64,000 nt of DNA from Acidimicrobiales bacterium (GTDB taxonomy: Bacteria > Actinomycetota > Acidimicrobiia > Acidimicrobiales > Poriferisodalaceae). Shown one piece after another: positions 33,509 through 41,878 of the stretch; within the stretch, counting starts at the first letter, position 1, and every line of letters begins with the position of its first letter. The notes beneath the pieces are model-generated. The model had not been told where the DNA came from. It worked only from the letters and a program-made list of their open reading frames with translations, and searched no databases. The stretch lies in assembly GCA_030743005.1 (NCBI GenBank), contig JASLTG010000014.1, forward strand, positions 1 through 64,000. The letters are read 5' to 3'. A program made the translations under genes and the position numbers.

Positions 33509-34996
33509 CTATTTCACTGTCAAAGTAAACGAGGATCCATCGGCGATTATTTCGATAGAAGTCTCACCGTTTGTCGCGGCCCAATTGGAAGTCGTTCCGT
33601 CCGAACTGGTGAGAGTCCATTCTCCGTCAACAGGTAGTCGACGTACGAGCATTGAGGTCCGTGTCCCCCTAGTGGTGCTGTTGCAGGGATCAGCAGCGAG
33701 ATGCAGAGCCTCACCAGTCCACTGGGCTTGACTCATCGCCACTCGCGGAAAGTCGACACCCTCGACACATGGTTGAGTGTGTTTCGCCAGATTGGGGTTA
33801 TTGAATATTTCAGCCCATGCCCCGGGACGGCACACCCACCCAGCCATCACTCGAGCATTAGGTTGCCCACGCGGATGTGGTTCATCGAAACCGAACCTGA
33901 AGGTGAACTCTCCGGAATCTTGATCGAAGTGAGGTTCGAACAGAGTGTCACAGGCATCCCAAAGTTTTTGCTTCACGGCGCCTTCGGCGAATTCGCCAGT
34001 GAACCACGCGAGAAGAACACCTTCTTGAGCTTGCTTCAAGTTAACGTCACCGTCGCCGAGAAGACCCATAGCCGCAGCACCGAATTTCCATGCGGTTTCA
34101 GCGACTTGCCTACGTTGCGGCGCCAGATACCAGGTGGGAGCGATTAGGCCAACTGGGGTTTGAAGGTGCTCGTCAACAACTGGGTCGTAGTACAAGTCCA
34201 TCGCTATGGCTTTGTCTCCGTCCCAAGTGATGTAGTTATCCGACGCATACGCCCACCACTGGTCGAAAGCAGAGTGGTAGTTCGTGTCAAGGAGTTGGTC
34301 ATGGAGTCTCAGACCGAGACCGGCGCCAGCCAGTCAATAAGGCCAAATTTTTGTGTTTTCGCAATGGCAACCCATTTGTCTGCCGTGCCACTGTTCAGCA
34401 AGGTGGCCCATTACTCCGGAATGAGTCCAACTGAAAGTGTGGTCTCCGTCACGAATCATTTCGAACGGCTCATTCCACTTTGAGTCATTAGAGACATACC
34501 GATGTAAGCCGAGTAATAAACCAAAGAAACCTTTAAAGAAGAGCATCCCGTCAGCAGCCACGGGATCCATTTGGACGCCATATGGCTCTATGCCATTCGC
34601 TGTCCACCCTGGTGCGTCGTAATTTCCCCACAGATCTGCAGGTACAAGCATTCGATACTGATCTGGGTAGTTTCCGCGATCGGGATCTGGCCCGAATTGA
34701 GTCATCCAGTCCTCGGCTGCCCACCAAGAAGTGTGTCGAGATACCAGCTCGTCAAGCACTTTGCTATAGACCTCGCTCCAAGCGGGTGTTCGGTCACTCA
34801 TTAGGGCCATGGCATAGGCGGAATCAATCAAGTCGAATCGATGGAACGATGTCATAGGAGGGCCAGTGATGTTGTCCCAATGAGGGTGCGGTCGTCCGTC
34901 ACGATCCCAGTCATCGGGAGTTGTCGCTTTTCGATATAAGTATCGAAGCCACCCCAACGACCTTTGGTCAAGAGGGTCATTAGTCTTAGCTGCCAT
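33509..34996 (-). CDS. Selenocysteine-containing linalool dehydratase/isomerase (LinD)-like enzyme
   Basis: 495 residues if the single in-frame TGA at codon 221 is read as selenocysteine. The two halves (34996-34337 and 34333-33509) share one frame, with 132 bases of open frame after the TGA before the next ATG. The sequence fits the (alpha/alpha)6-barrel LinD family: FDLIDSAY puts Asp55 and Tyr61 six apart, as I recall for LinD Asp39/Tyr45, and Cys212 in HCENTKIWPY lies nine before the TGA, as for LinD Cys171/Cys180. So the second catalytic Cys is replaced by Sec. ATG 34996 follows a strong AGGAGG and overlaps the upstream gene by 11 bases. No signal peptide is visible, unlike periplasmic LinD. 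A gene caller would report two fragments. Confidence 0.75.
34306..34320 (-). promoter_or_regulatory. Bacterial SECIS hairpin
   Basis: On the minus strand: stem GTCTC/GAGAC with loop GGTCT, starting 13 bases after the TGA. The loop begins 18 bases after the TGA, the same distance as the GGTCT in E. coli fdhF as I remember that sequence. The SelB-binding G-G-T of the loop is present. Confidence 0.7.
34334..34336 (-). other. In-frame TGA, predicted selenocysteine codon
   Basis: TAT-TGA-CTG in the middle of a conserved domain. TGA is an ordinary stop at many gene ends in this window (for example 3306-3308 and 10933-10935), so wholesale code change is unlikely. Confidence 0.72.
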
Positions 34997-36014
34997 TGCT
35001 TGACCTCCTGGTAGGTGCATGATCGGTAAGCAGTTTCAAATGGTGTTTCTTGATTTCTGGCGTTTGGCCCTGCACGAGGAGGAACAAGGATTCTCTCGCT
35101 AGTCGCTGTGCTTGTTGTTCGACAAACAATGCTGAGCCGCCAACCGTGGCGACCAGAGCAGAAGTGGCACGAACGCAAAGATCACCCAAAAGGGCTCGAG
35201 CCTCAGGCAACTCTTCGGCGGTAGCTGAATTAATTTTATTTCGTGCCTCATGGAGTTGTTCATCTAGAGGACTGGGCCCCAACAAACGTGTGGCTCTGGA
35301 CGCCACCCCAAGAGGGTTTGAGCCGTTGGAGCGTAACCCTTGCCGATATTTTTCAGCCCAGTCGGAGAAACTCTCCACAGAAGTTACGTACTTCTCCGAC
35401 ACAGGGTGGTTATCGAGGGTGAGCTCAACGGTGACCGCGGAATCAATAGCTGCTAACGACAAACGACGGCTAGTTAGCGTCTCGCAGTCTTCAGCGTCGA
35501 GCATCGCCCACACAATCGATTCACCATGACGCGCGGCTGTTAGTACAACGTCTATGTGTCCCCAGCCGGTAACAAAAGGAGCTGTCCCGGAGAAGAGCCA
35601 TCCGCTCCCTTGTGGGTCGGCGCGAAGCGTAGGAGTACCAGGTCGGTTTAGGTGAGCGAAAGCGACGCCACCTCTTGATTCTCCAGTAGCAAGAGCTTCA
35701 GCCCAGCGACCTTTCATAGGTCCATTCGTTTCTATGGCTGCTTTACTTGGTCCGGCGTGTTGCGCCCAGACAAAACTGGTCGTTAAACAGCCTCCTGATA
35801 TGGCTTCATGGACAGCCCACTGGGTTTGGGGTGAAACCCCTAAGCCGCCAAATTCGGTGGGAACGAAAAGCCCATGAAAACCAGCTTCACAGATCAAGTC
35901 CAGCTGGGAAGCGGGCACTGTCCCTTGAGCGTCAACTTCGAGTGCTTTCGGGAAAAGCTGGTTGTCCGCTAAAGCAACTGCTCGTTCGAGAAGTTCGTTA
36001 TCTATTTGGTTCAT
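34986..36014 (-). CDS. Acyl-CoA dehydrogenase-like flavoprotein
   Basis: 342 residues, shorter than the usual 380-400. N-terminal domain with ICEAGFHGLFVPTEFGGLG, a middle domain with GVAFAHLNRPGTPTLRA and WLFSGTAPFVTGWGHIDVV, and a C-terminal helical bundle. The usual Glu-containing catalytic segment and the GGTSEI/QRN tail are absent; it resembles the short acyl-CoA dehydrogenase relatives with a reduced C-terminus. It may oxidise an unusual substrate or act as a flavin-dependent monooxygenase. It overlaps the LinD-like gene by 11 bases and shares an ATGA junction with the upstream dehydrogenase. Confidence 0.75.
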   Translation of the reverse strand: MNQIDNELLERAVALADNQLFPKALEVDAQGTVPASQLDLICEAGFHGLFVPTEFGGLGVSPQTQWAVHEAISGGCLTTSFVWAQHAGPSKAAIETNGPMKGRWAEALATGESRGGVAFAHLNRPGTPTLRADPQGSGWLFSGTAPFVTGWGHIDVVLTAARHGESIVWAMLDAEDCETLTSRRLSLAAIDSAVTVELTLDNHPVSEKYVTSVESFSDWAEKYRQGLRSNGSNPLGVASRATRLLGPSPLDEQLHEARNKINSATAEELPEARALLGDLCVRATSALVATVGGSALFVEQQAQRLARESLFLLVQGQTPEIKKHHLKLLTDHAPTRRSSNGS

Positions 36015-36895
36015 TTTTCATCGAATAATTCGTAGACAACCGGTGAATACAGGTGCCCCAAACCTCGCTCCACTATCTCGCTGAAGCGGTCCCGAACTAA
36101 ACGAGCACCAGCCGCATCTACATCAAGCTGAGCGGCTAGAGCTAACGCGTAGTCGAGATCCTTCACGGAGTAGGTAGTAGGAAACCGATCCGCAGGGTAC
36201 TCGCCTGTAGTCATGAACGAACCATGGCGTCGAAGAGCGAAGCTGTCAGCCGACCCCTGGCCGAGTAACTCAAATACACGATTGCGATCCACGCCTGCCC
36301 TGGTCGCTATAGCCATGGCTTCTGCGAGAGCTGAGACATTCTCGAATAACACCATGTTGTTCATTAGCTTCATGACGGTTCCGGTTCCCACAGGACCACA
36401 GTATGCAACGTCGGACCCCATATATCCGAGCCAAGGCACTACGCGACTAAAGGTCTCTTCTTCAGCGCCGACGGTGATCGATAAAGTTCCTTCAACCGCG
36501 TTAGGCACCCCACGAGCCACAGGCGCGTCAGCGAAATGAGCACCCTTGGAAGTGAGGGCTTCTGCCACATCGAGATTGACGGCTACGGTCGCCGTCGTGC
36601 AATCGACAACAATCTGCTCCGATCGAGCCTGATCACACAGTCCACCTCTACCAAGACAAACGGCACGTGTTTCGTCTTCACCAGGCACACAAACGAAAAT
36701 GATGTCGGCTTCAGCTACCGTCGCCAGATCTTTTGCCCCCACAGCTCCAGCACGCACTGCTGAAGCGACCGCATCAGCATTCAAGTCATAGGCAAGGACT
36801 GGAACTGGCGACTTGGCGGTCAGGTTGTTGCACATCGGGGCCCCCATTGCCCCCAGGCCTACAAACGCAACGAGATCTACTGACGAATCTGCCAT
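36011..36895 (-). CDS. 3-hydroxyisobutyrate dehydrogenase-family NAD(P) oxidoreductase
   Basis: 294 residues. NAD(P)-binding VAFVGLGAMGAPM, the substrate loop DAPVARGVPNAVEGTLSITVG, and the catalytic Lys in GTGTVMKLMNNMVL. It would oxidise a beta-hydroxy acid or reduce a semialdehyde. First gene of the five-gene minus-strand operon; its stop overlaps the next start as ATGA. The 62-base gap to the divergent PhyH gene must hold both promoters. It shares its family but not recent ancestry with the protein at 10939. Confidence 0.88.
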   Translation of the reverse strand: MADSSVDLVAFVGLGAMGAPMCNNLTAKSPVPVLAYDLNADAVASAVRAGAVGAKDLATVAEADIIFVCVPGEDETRAVCLGRGGLCDQARSEQIVVDCTTATVAVNLDVAEALTSKGAHFADAPVARGVPNAVEGTLSITVGAEEETFSRVVPWLGYMGSDVAYCGPVGTGTVMKLMNNMVLFENVSALAEAMAIATRAGVDRNRVFELLGQGSADSFALRRHGSFMTTGEYPADRFPTTYSVKDLDYALALAAQLDVDAAGARLVRDRFSEIVERGLGHLYSPVVYELFDEK

Positions 36896-36957
36896 GACAA
36901 GGAGTCTCTCTCACAGCGAGGCCAGATGCCGTCATCTAGAGTGAAAAGAGGGAACCT

Positions 36958-38112
36958 ATGACTGACACACAGCGAAAATCAGAGTGGGATAACTCCGAAT
37001 TCAGACAATATTGCGCTGAAGGCGAAACGAGAGCGTTCCAACTAGGTAATCGAGGTCCTATCCGGTTCACCCCCGAAGGACGTCTTGACCCAGACATCTT
37101 GGACGCGTACGAGCGGTGTGGCTTTTACGTTTTTGAGAATGTCATCGGCGAAGACGAACTACAAGAGTGCCGAAACGAAGTTGATGAACTTCTAGAACGA
37201 GCTCCCTGGCCTCATCGAGAATCAGAAGTCGATCGCAATGGTCGACCAGCGTTAGGACCGGAATTCGCAATTAACCCGTGGATTATGACCAAACCGTTGA
37301 GCGACCCGTTGGGCGGTACCGCAGAAAACAACGGTAGACATCCGGTCAAGATGTTCGAACCGGAACCAGGAGCGGGCAGTCCAGTACATGTTCCATATCT
37401 CGTCGCTGGATGTTTACAACTGCTCCCGTCATTCTTAAGGATTTCTGGTCACCCTGACATCTTGAGAGTCGCTGAAACCATTAATGGTGCAGATTTCACA
37501 CCGTTCACAGAAGTACTTTTCGTCAAAGAACCTGAGATAGGGCCTTCGGTTTCTTGGCATCAAGACGGACAAATCCACTGGGACAACCCACAATGGGACT
37601 CAAACATTCATGGCTATAACGTTCAGGTTCAGCTCTACGGAAGTACCCCCGCAAATGGTGTGTGGGTGATACCCGGAACTCACAGGGAAGGAAAAGTCGA
37701 CATTGCTGCTCGGGTGTCAGAAAACAACGATTCAGATTGGTTCGATAACGCAGTTCCGCTGGTCTGTGAACCCGGAGACGCCTTCATCACAAATCGGCAG
37801 ACCGTTCATGGCTCTTTCCCTAATACTTCCAAAGATCGACGTATTACCGTCAATTTCGGTTTCCACCGGTATTCCTCAGTTATTGGCCAGACCGGGAAAC
37901 TAAGCGGCGACGGGAACCTCTATACAGAAGAATATGTGCGGCAAAGATGTCGATGTATCCCTCTGGCAATTGACGCGCGGTCACAGCGCTTCCCAGATGA
38001 GCAACGTTACACATACCAACCTTTCGCTGGTCAAGAAGATGAACATCGCTACGAGCCTGAGGCAATCCGAGATATCTTGACTGATTACAACCTTCAAGAT
38101 CTTGGTATCTGA
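36958..38112 (+). CDS. Phytanoyl-CoA dioxygenase (PhyH)-family Fe(II)/2OG oxygenase
   Basis: 384 residues. The iron ligands are HQD in SVSWHQDGQIHWD and the distal His in QTVHGSFPNTSKDRR, where the Arg in KDRRITVNF would bind 2-oxoglutarate. The family alpha-hydroxylates branched acyl-CoAs or, in bacteria, many small molecules and secondary metabolites. ATG 36958 follows GAGGGAAC. The BVMO gene starts two bases after its stop, so they form a coupled pair. It is divergent from the LinD-like operon across only 62 bases. Confidence 0.87.
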   Translation: MTDTQRKSEWDNSEFRQYCAEGETRAFQLGNRGPIRFTPEGRLDPDILDAYERCGFYVFENVIGEDELQECRNEVDELLERAPWPHRESEVDRNGRPALGPEFAINPWIMTKPLSDPLGGTAENNGRHPVKMFEPEPGAGSPVHVPYLVAGCLQLLPSFLRISGHPDILRVAETINGADFTPFTEVLFVKEPEIGPSVSWHQDGQIHWDNPQWDSNIHGYNVQVQLYGSTPANGVWVIPGTHREGKVDIAARVSENNDSDWFDNAVPLVCEPGDAFITNRQTVHGSFPNTSKDRRITVNFGFHRYSSVIGQTGKLSGDGNLYTEEYVRQRCRCIPLAIDARSQRFPDEQRYTYQPFAGQEDEHRYEPEAIRDILTDYNLQDLGI

Positions 38113-38114
38113 CA

Positions 38115-40034
38115 ATGACTCTTAGTCCCGACGAGCAAATATTTTCCGACGCAATCGATGTAGCTAACATCCCGACGCTGCTCATGGTTTTGGTGCAACT
38201 AACCGGTGAACTTCAATGGTTAGAAGAACCGTACTTACCGAAACGACAACCAGGGCTAGGAGACAACGACACCGGCGGCCTCGAACCCCGACACCAGCAA
38301 GAAGTTCGCGAAGCATCTCTGGAGGCGATATTGGCGTGGCGCGACGGTCGTCCCGTTGCCCTTCCCGAACCTGACTACGATCTCATAGTTCGGATGCTTA
38401 GCGTTTCGATGGCTGAGTCTGTTCCGGCTGAATATGGCCAATTCACTGCTGCTCAGCTAGGCCAAGTGAAATTTCTTGACCACCAGAGCATCAGTTCGCC
38501 TCCCGATTTCAACGTCATCGTTATCGGAGCAGGAGTTTCGGGTTTGTGCGCCGCCATTAATCTCCAGATGCTCGGTATCAACTTTCAGGTAGTCGAACGC
38601 AATTCAACGGTAGGGGGAGTTTGGTGGGAGAACCGTTACCCGGGTTCCGGTGTAGACACCCCAAACCACCTGTATTCGTATTCATTTGCTCCTTACGACT
38701 GGCAAAAGTATTTCTGCCTCCGCGACGAACTGCACGAATATTTGGAACACGTCTGTGACAGTTTCGAGGTGCGAGACACCATTCGATTCGAAACCACCGT
38801 CGAACGAATCGAATACCAAAACCAGAAACAGAACTGGCTCGTAACACTTTGCTTACCAGATGGAACTCAAGAACAAACTGAAGCCAATGTCGTGATTAGC
38901 GCGGCAGGAATCTTCAACCCGCCTGTGTCACCAGATATCGATGGTCTCGAAGACTGGGAAGGCGAAAAATGGCATACGGCGCGCTGGCCTGAAACTGCAG
39001 ATCTCCAAGACAAGAAGGTAGCAATCATCGGTAATGGGGCTAGTTGCATGCAGATCGGCCCAGAAATTCAAGACGAAGTGGAATCTCTTACCATCTTCCA
39101 AAAGTCAGTTCATTGGGCAGCACCATTTGAACAATTTCGGAAAGAGGTGCCTGACCCGCTTCGTTTTCTGTTGCGAGAAGTTCCCCTTTACCGCAACTGG
39201 TATCGAGTTCGACTTGGGTGGACATTCAATGACCGGATCCACTCGGCGCTTCACAAGGACCCCGATTGGGAACACCCGGAGAGATCTCTCAACGCTCAAA
39301 ACGATGGGCATAGGGCGTACTTCACCGACTACGTCGTCAACGAATTGGGAGACGATGCTTCGGAGCTGCTTGACCGTGTGCTACCGACCTATCCGCCATT
39401 CGGTAAAAGAATGTTGATGGACAATGGGTGGTATCGGATGTTGCGAAACCCGAAGGTCCAACTGGTAGATGAGCACGTAAGCAAGGTTGACGCAAACTCC
39501 TTAATCACTGCAGACGGCAGCGAATACGAAGCAGATGTGTTGGTTCTCGCCACAGGTTTCGATGTCCTCAACTTCATAACCACCTATGAAGCGCAGGGCC
39601 GTTCAGGGGCCTCCCTGATGAGTCAATGGGAACAAGACAATGCCAAGGCCTACCTCGGCACTGCGGTCCCTAACTTCCCAAATTTCTTCACCCTCTACGG
39701 CCCGAACCTTCAACCCGGTCACGGCGGCAGCCTGATCTTTGTGGTGGAAATGCAAGTCCGATACATCCTGGATGTAATCCAGAAGATGTTGGAACAAAAT
39801 CTTGGTGCCGTCGAAATTCGGCAAGACATCCACGACAAGTACAACGAAGATGTCGATGAGGCCCATACACAGATGGTCTGGACGCACCCGGGTATGGAGT
39901 CCTACTACCGCAACGAACGCGGGCGCATCGTTGTCAACTCACCATGGCGAAACGTCGATTTTTATGCGATGACCCGAGAAGCAGACTTAAGTGAATATTT
40001 GACTGAACCCGTTGCCGAATTGGTAGCCGACTAA
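38115..40034 (+). CDS. Baeyer-Villiger monooxygenase, 4-hydroxyacetophenone monooxygenase-like
   Basis: 639 residues; the 130-residue extension before the first Rossmann motif (NVIVIGAGVSGLCAAIN) is typical of HAPMO-type enzymes. The BVMO fingerprint is WEGEKWHTARWP, matching FxGxxxHxxxWP with Trp replacing Phe, and the second NADP motif is VAIIGNGASCMQIGPEI. GGVWWENRYPGSGVDTP and the late LATGFDVLNF are also typical. It would turn a ketone into an ester or lactone using NADPH and O2. It is coupled to the PhyH gene and ends by overlapping the convergent threonine aldolase by four bases. Confidence 0.88.
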   Translation: MTLSPDEQIFSDAIDVANIPTLLMVLVQLTGELQWLEEPYLPKRQPGLGDNDTGGLEPRHQQEVREASLEAILAWRDGRPVALPEPDYDLIVRMLSVSMAESVPAEYGQFTAAQLGQVKFLDHQSISSPPDFNVIVIGAGVSGLCAAINLQMLGINFQVVERNSTVGGVWWENRYPGSGVDTPNHLYSYSFAPYDWQKYFCLRDELHEYLEHVCDSFEVRDTIRFETTVERIEYQNQKQNWLVTLCLPDGTQEQTEANVVISAAGIFNPPVSPDIDGLEDWEGEKWHTARWPETADLQDKKVAIIGNGASCMQIGPEIQDEVESLTIFQKSVHWAAPFEQFRKEVPDPLRFLLREVPLYRNWYRVRLGWTFNDRIHSALHKDPDWEHPERSLNAQNDGHRAYFTDYVVNELGDDASELLDRVLPTYPPFGKRMLMDNGWYRMLRNPKVQLVDEHVSKVDANSLITADGSEYEADVLVLATGFDVLNFITTYEAQGRSGASLMSQWEQDNAKAYLGTAVPNFPNFFTLYGPNLQPGHGGSLIFVVEMQVRYILDVIQKMLEQNLGAVEIRQDIHDKYNEDVDEAHTQMVWTHPGMESYYRNERGRIVVNSPWRNVDFYAMTREADLSEYLTEPVAELVAD

Positions 40035-41068
40035 CAGTTCAACTCTTCTGCAACCGATGTGATGACAGTTGCGACGTCCGCTTCGCTGACGTCAAGATGT
40101 AAAACCATTCTGCTGGTATTTCCTGACCACCTGGTCATAACGCCTCGGTCCAATAACCGGTTCTCTAAACCGCCGATATCGCCTATCACACGAACAAAAA
40201 CCATATTTGTGTTCTGTGCATCTACCTCTAAACCGTCAATGTCAGCGAGACCCTCAGCGAGAGTTTCAGCGTTACGGTGATCATCGGCGAGCCGGTCGAT
40301 GTGATTGTCTACAGCGTGTTCTCCTGCAGCAGCGATAAGACCAACTTGTCGCATTGCCCCACCGAGCATTTTCCGCCATTTCCTAGCCTCATCAATCAGC
40401 TCACTCGAACCTGACAGCACTGAGCCGATCGGGGCACCCAACCCTTTAGACAGACACACCGACACAGTGTCGAACGAAGCGGCAACATCCGCGGGGTCCA
40501 CCCCCAGGGCTATGGCTGCGTTCCAGAGACGAGCCCCATCAAGGTGGTATCCCAAGTTGTATTCATCAGCTAGTTCGCGACCAGATCTCAAATCATCAAG
40601 ACTGAGGACCTTCCCATCAGTCGTATTTTCAAGACATAAAAGACGTGTCCTAGCAAAGTGGGCGTCGTCGGGTTTTATCGATGAACGCGCTGCATCTAGA
40701 TCCAGCATCCCTGATTCCAACATTGGGACCGTCTGAGGTTGGATACTGCCGAGCACCGCAGCCCCACCACCTTCAAACATATAAGTATGGGCATGGTCAC
40801 CTACCAAGTACTCGTCGCCGCGTTGACAGTGAGCCATTAACGCACAGAGATTCGATTGGGTCCCCGAGGAAACAAAAACCGCTGCTTGTTTGCCAAGCAA
40901 TTCAGCGACATTATTTTCCAAACGATGTACCGAGGGGTCATCGCCGAAGACGTCATCTCCCACTTCGGCGGTAGCCATTGCATGGCGCATCGCCTGAGTT
41001 GGGCGAGAAACTGTGTCAGATCTTAAGTCGATCACCCTATTAATCTGCCACGTGGAGACGTCACACAC
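40031..41068 (-). CDS. Threonine aldolase family PLP enzyme
   Basis: 345 residues, fold type I PLP. VIDLRSDTVSRPTQAMR is the canonical opening and SVCLSKGLGAPIGSVL holds the PLP lysine; FEGGGAAVLG and HLDGARLWNAAIALG are also typical. It cleaves threonine or allo-threonine to glycine and acetaldehyde. The start is uncertain: GTG 41068 (used here) or GTG 41035, which would begin at VIDLRSDT and leave 46 bases to the divergent TauD gene instead of 13. The second is closer to the family N-terminus. Function as glycine supply is inferred. Confidence 0.87.
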   Translation of the reverse strand: MCDVSTWQINRVIDLRSDTVSRPTQAMRHAMATAEVGDDVFGDDPSVHRLENNVAELLGKQAAVFVSSGTQSNLCALMAHCQRGDEYLVGDHAHTYMFEGGGAAVLGSIQPQTVPMLESGMLDLDAARSSIKPDDAHFARTRLLCLENTTDGKVLSLDDLRSGRELADEYNLGYHLDGARLWNAAIALGVDPADVAASFDTVSVCLSKGLGAPIGSVLSGSSELIDEARKWRKMLGGAMRQVGLIAAAGEHAVDNHIDRLADDHRNAETLAEGLADIDGLEVDAQNTNMVFVRVIGDIGGLENRLLDRGVMTRWSGNTSRMVLHLDVSEADVATVITSVAEELNC

Positions 41069-41069
41069 A

Positions 41070-41081
41070 TAGCCTTACAGC
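41070..41081 (+). promoter_or_regulatory. Leaderless promoter -10 box
   Basis: TAGCCT six bases before the ATG at 41082. It lies in a divergent gap of only 13 to 46 bases, depending on the true start of the threonine aldolase gene. Confidence 0.55.
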
Positions 41082-41876
41082 ATGAATGCAATTACCGTCA
41101 CCCCAATTACCCCAAGGATTGGGGCAGAAATAGGGGGCGTGGACCTACGCGAAGAACTCAGCGAAGCGGCTGTTGAACGGATTCGTGAAGCTTGGTTAGA
41201 ACATCAAGTCCTCTTCTTTAGAGACCAGGACCTGACCCATGAGCAACACATAGCGTTTGGTGCCCGGTTCGGAGAGCTACATATTCACCCAACTGTTCCC
41301 CACCACCCAAAACATCCCGAAGTGTTGATCATTCACGCTGATGAGAACTCACGATCTGTAGCTGGTGACGGTTGGCATAGCGACGTCACCTTTGAAAAGA
41401 GTCCACCATTGGGAAGCATTTTGCGGCTTACCGAAATTCCACCCAACGGCGGTGGGGCCACTCTGTTTAGTTCGATGTACTCGGCATATGAGGCGTTGTC
41501 GCCCGCCTTCCAAGATTTTCTTGAGGATCGAGTCGCGTTACATCGACTAGGCAAACTCCCCGGCCACCGGCAAGACGCGACTCCGCCTTCGGCTCAACAC
41601 CCAGTTGTGCTTACTCACCCTGAGACGGGCCGGAAGGGTCTCTTCGTCAACCAAGGTTTCACCAAACGTATTGAAGACCTAAGTCGGGAGGAGAGTTCCG
41701 CGATCCTGCAGTATCTGTACAAACACATCGAAAATCCTAATTTCCAGGTGCGTTTTCACTGGTCTGAAAATTCAATAGCGATGTGGGATAACCGTTGTGT
41801 CCAACACCTCGCGACGTGGGACTACTTCCCGGCGACTCGTCATGGTTACAGGGTGACTCTCAAGGGCCCCGAATAG
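41082..41876 (+). CDS. TauD/TfdA-family Fe(II)/2OG dioxygenase
   Basis: 264 residues. ITPRIGAEIGGVDLRE is the typical opening. Iron ligands are His and Asp in GDGWHSDVTFEKSPP and the late His in NRCVQHLATWDYF; the Arg of PATRHGYRVTLKG binds 2-oxoglutarate. Members oxygenate taurine, alkyl sulfates, 2,4-D and similar compounds. The marine sulfated or sulfonated context (a sulfatase also occurs at 57376) makes an alkyl sulfate or sulfonate plausible, but that is inference. The start is probably leaderless. Convergent with the carboxyltransferase gene. Confidence 0.9.
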   Translation: MNAITVTPITPRIGAEIGGVDLREELSEAAVERIREAWLEHQVLFFRDQDLTHEQHIAFGARFGELHIHPTVPHHPKHPEVLIIHADENSRSVAGDGWHSDVTFEKSPPLGSILRLTEIPPNGGGATLFSSMYSAYEALSPAFQDFLEDRVALHRLGKLPGHRQDATPPSAQHPVVLTHPETGRKGLFVNQGFTKRIEDLSREESSAILQYLYKHIENPNFQVRFHWSENSIAMWDNRCVQHLATWDYFPATRHGYRVTLKGPE

Positions 41877-41878
41877 AA

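Noticed and set aside
34334..34336. TGA reassigned to Trp or Gly across the genome
   Set aside because: TGA ends many genes here cleanly, including overlaps such as ATGA at 3305-3308, so it is a normal stop elsewhere.
33509..35020. Two separate genes or a decayed pseudogene at the LinD-like locus
   Set aside because: The two pieces are in one frame with no other stop or frameshift in 1.5 kb, the junction reads through a conserved region, and a SECIS-like hairpin follows. A point-mutated pseudogene would not be expected to have that hairpin. It remains the main alternative.
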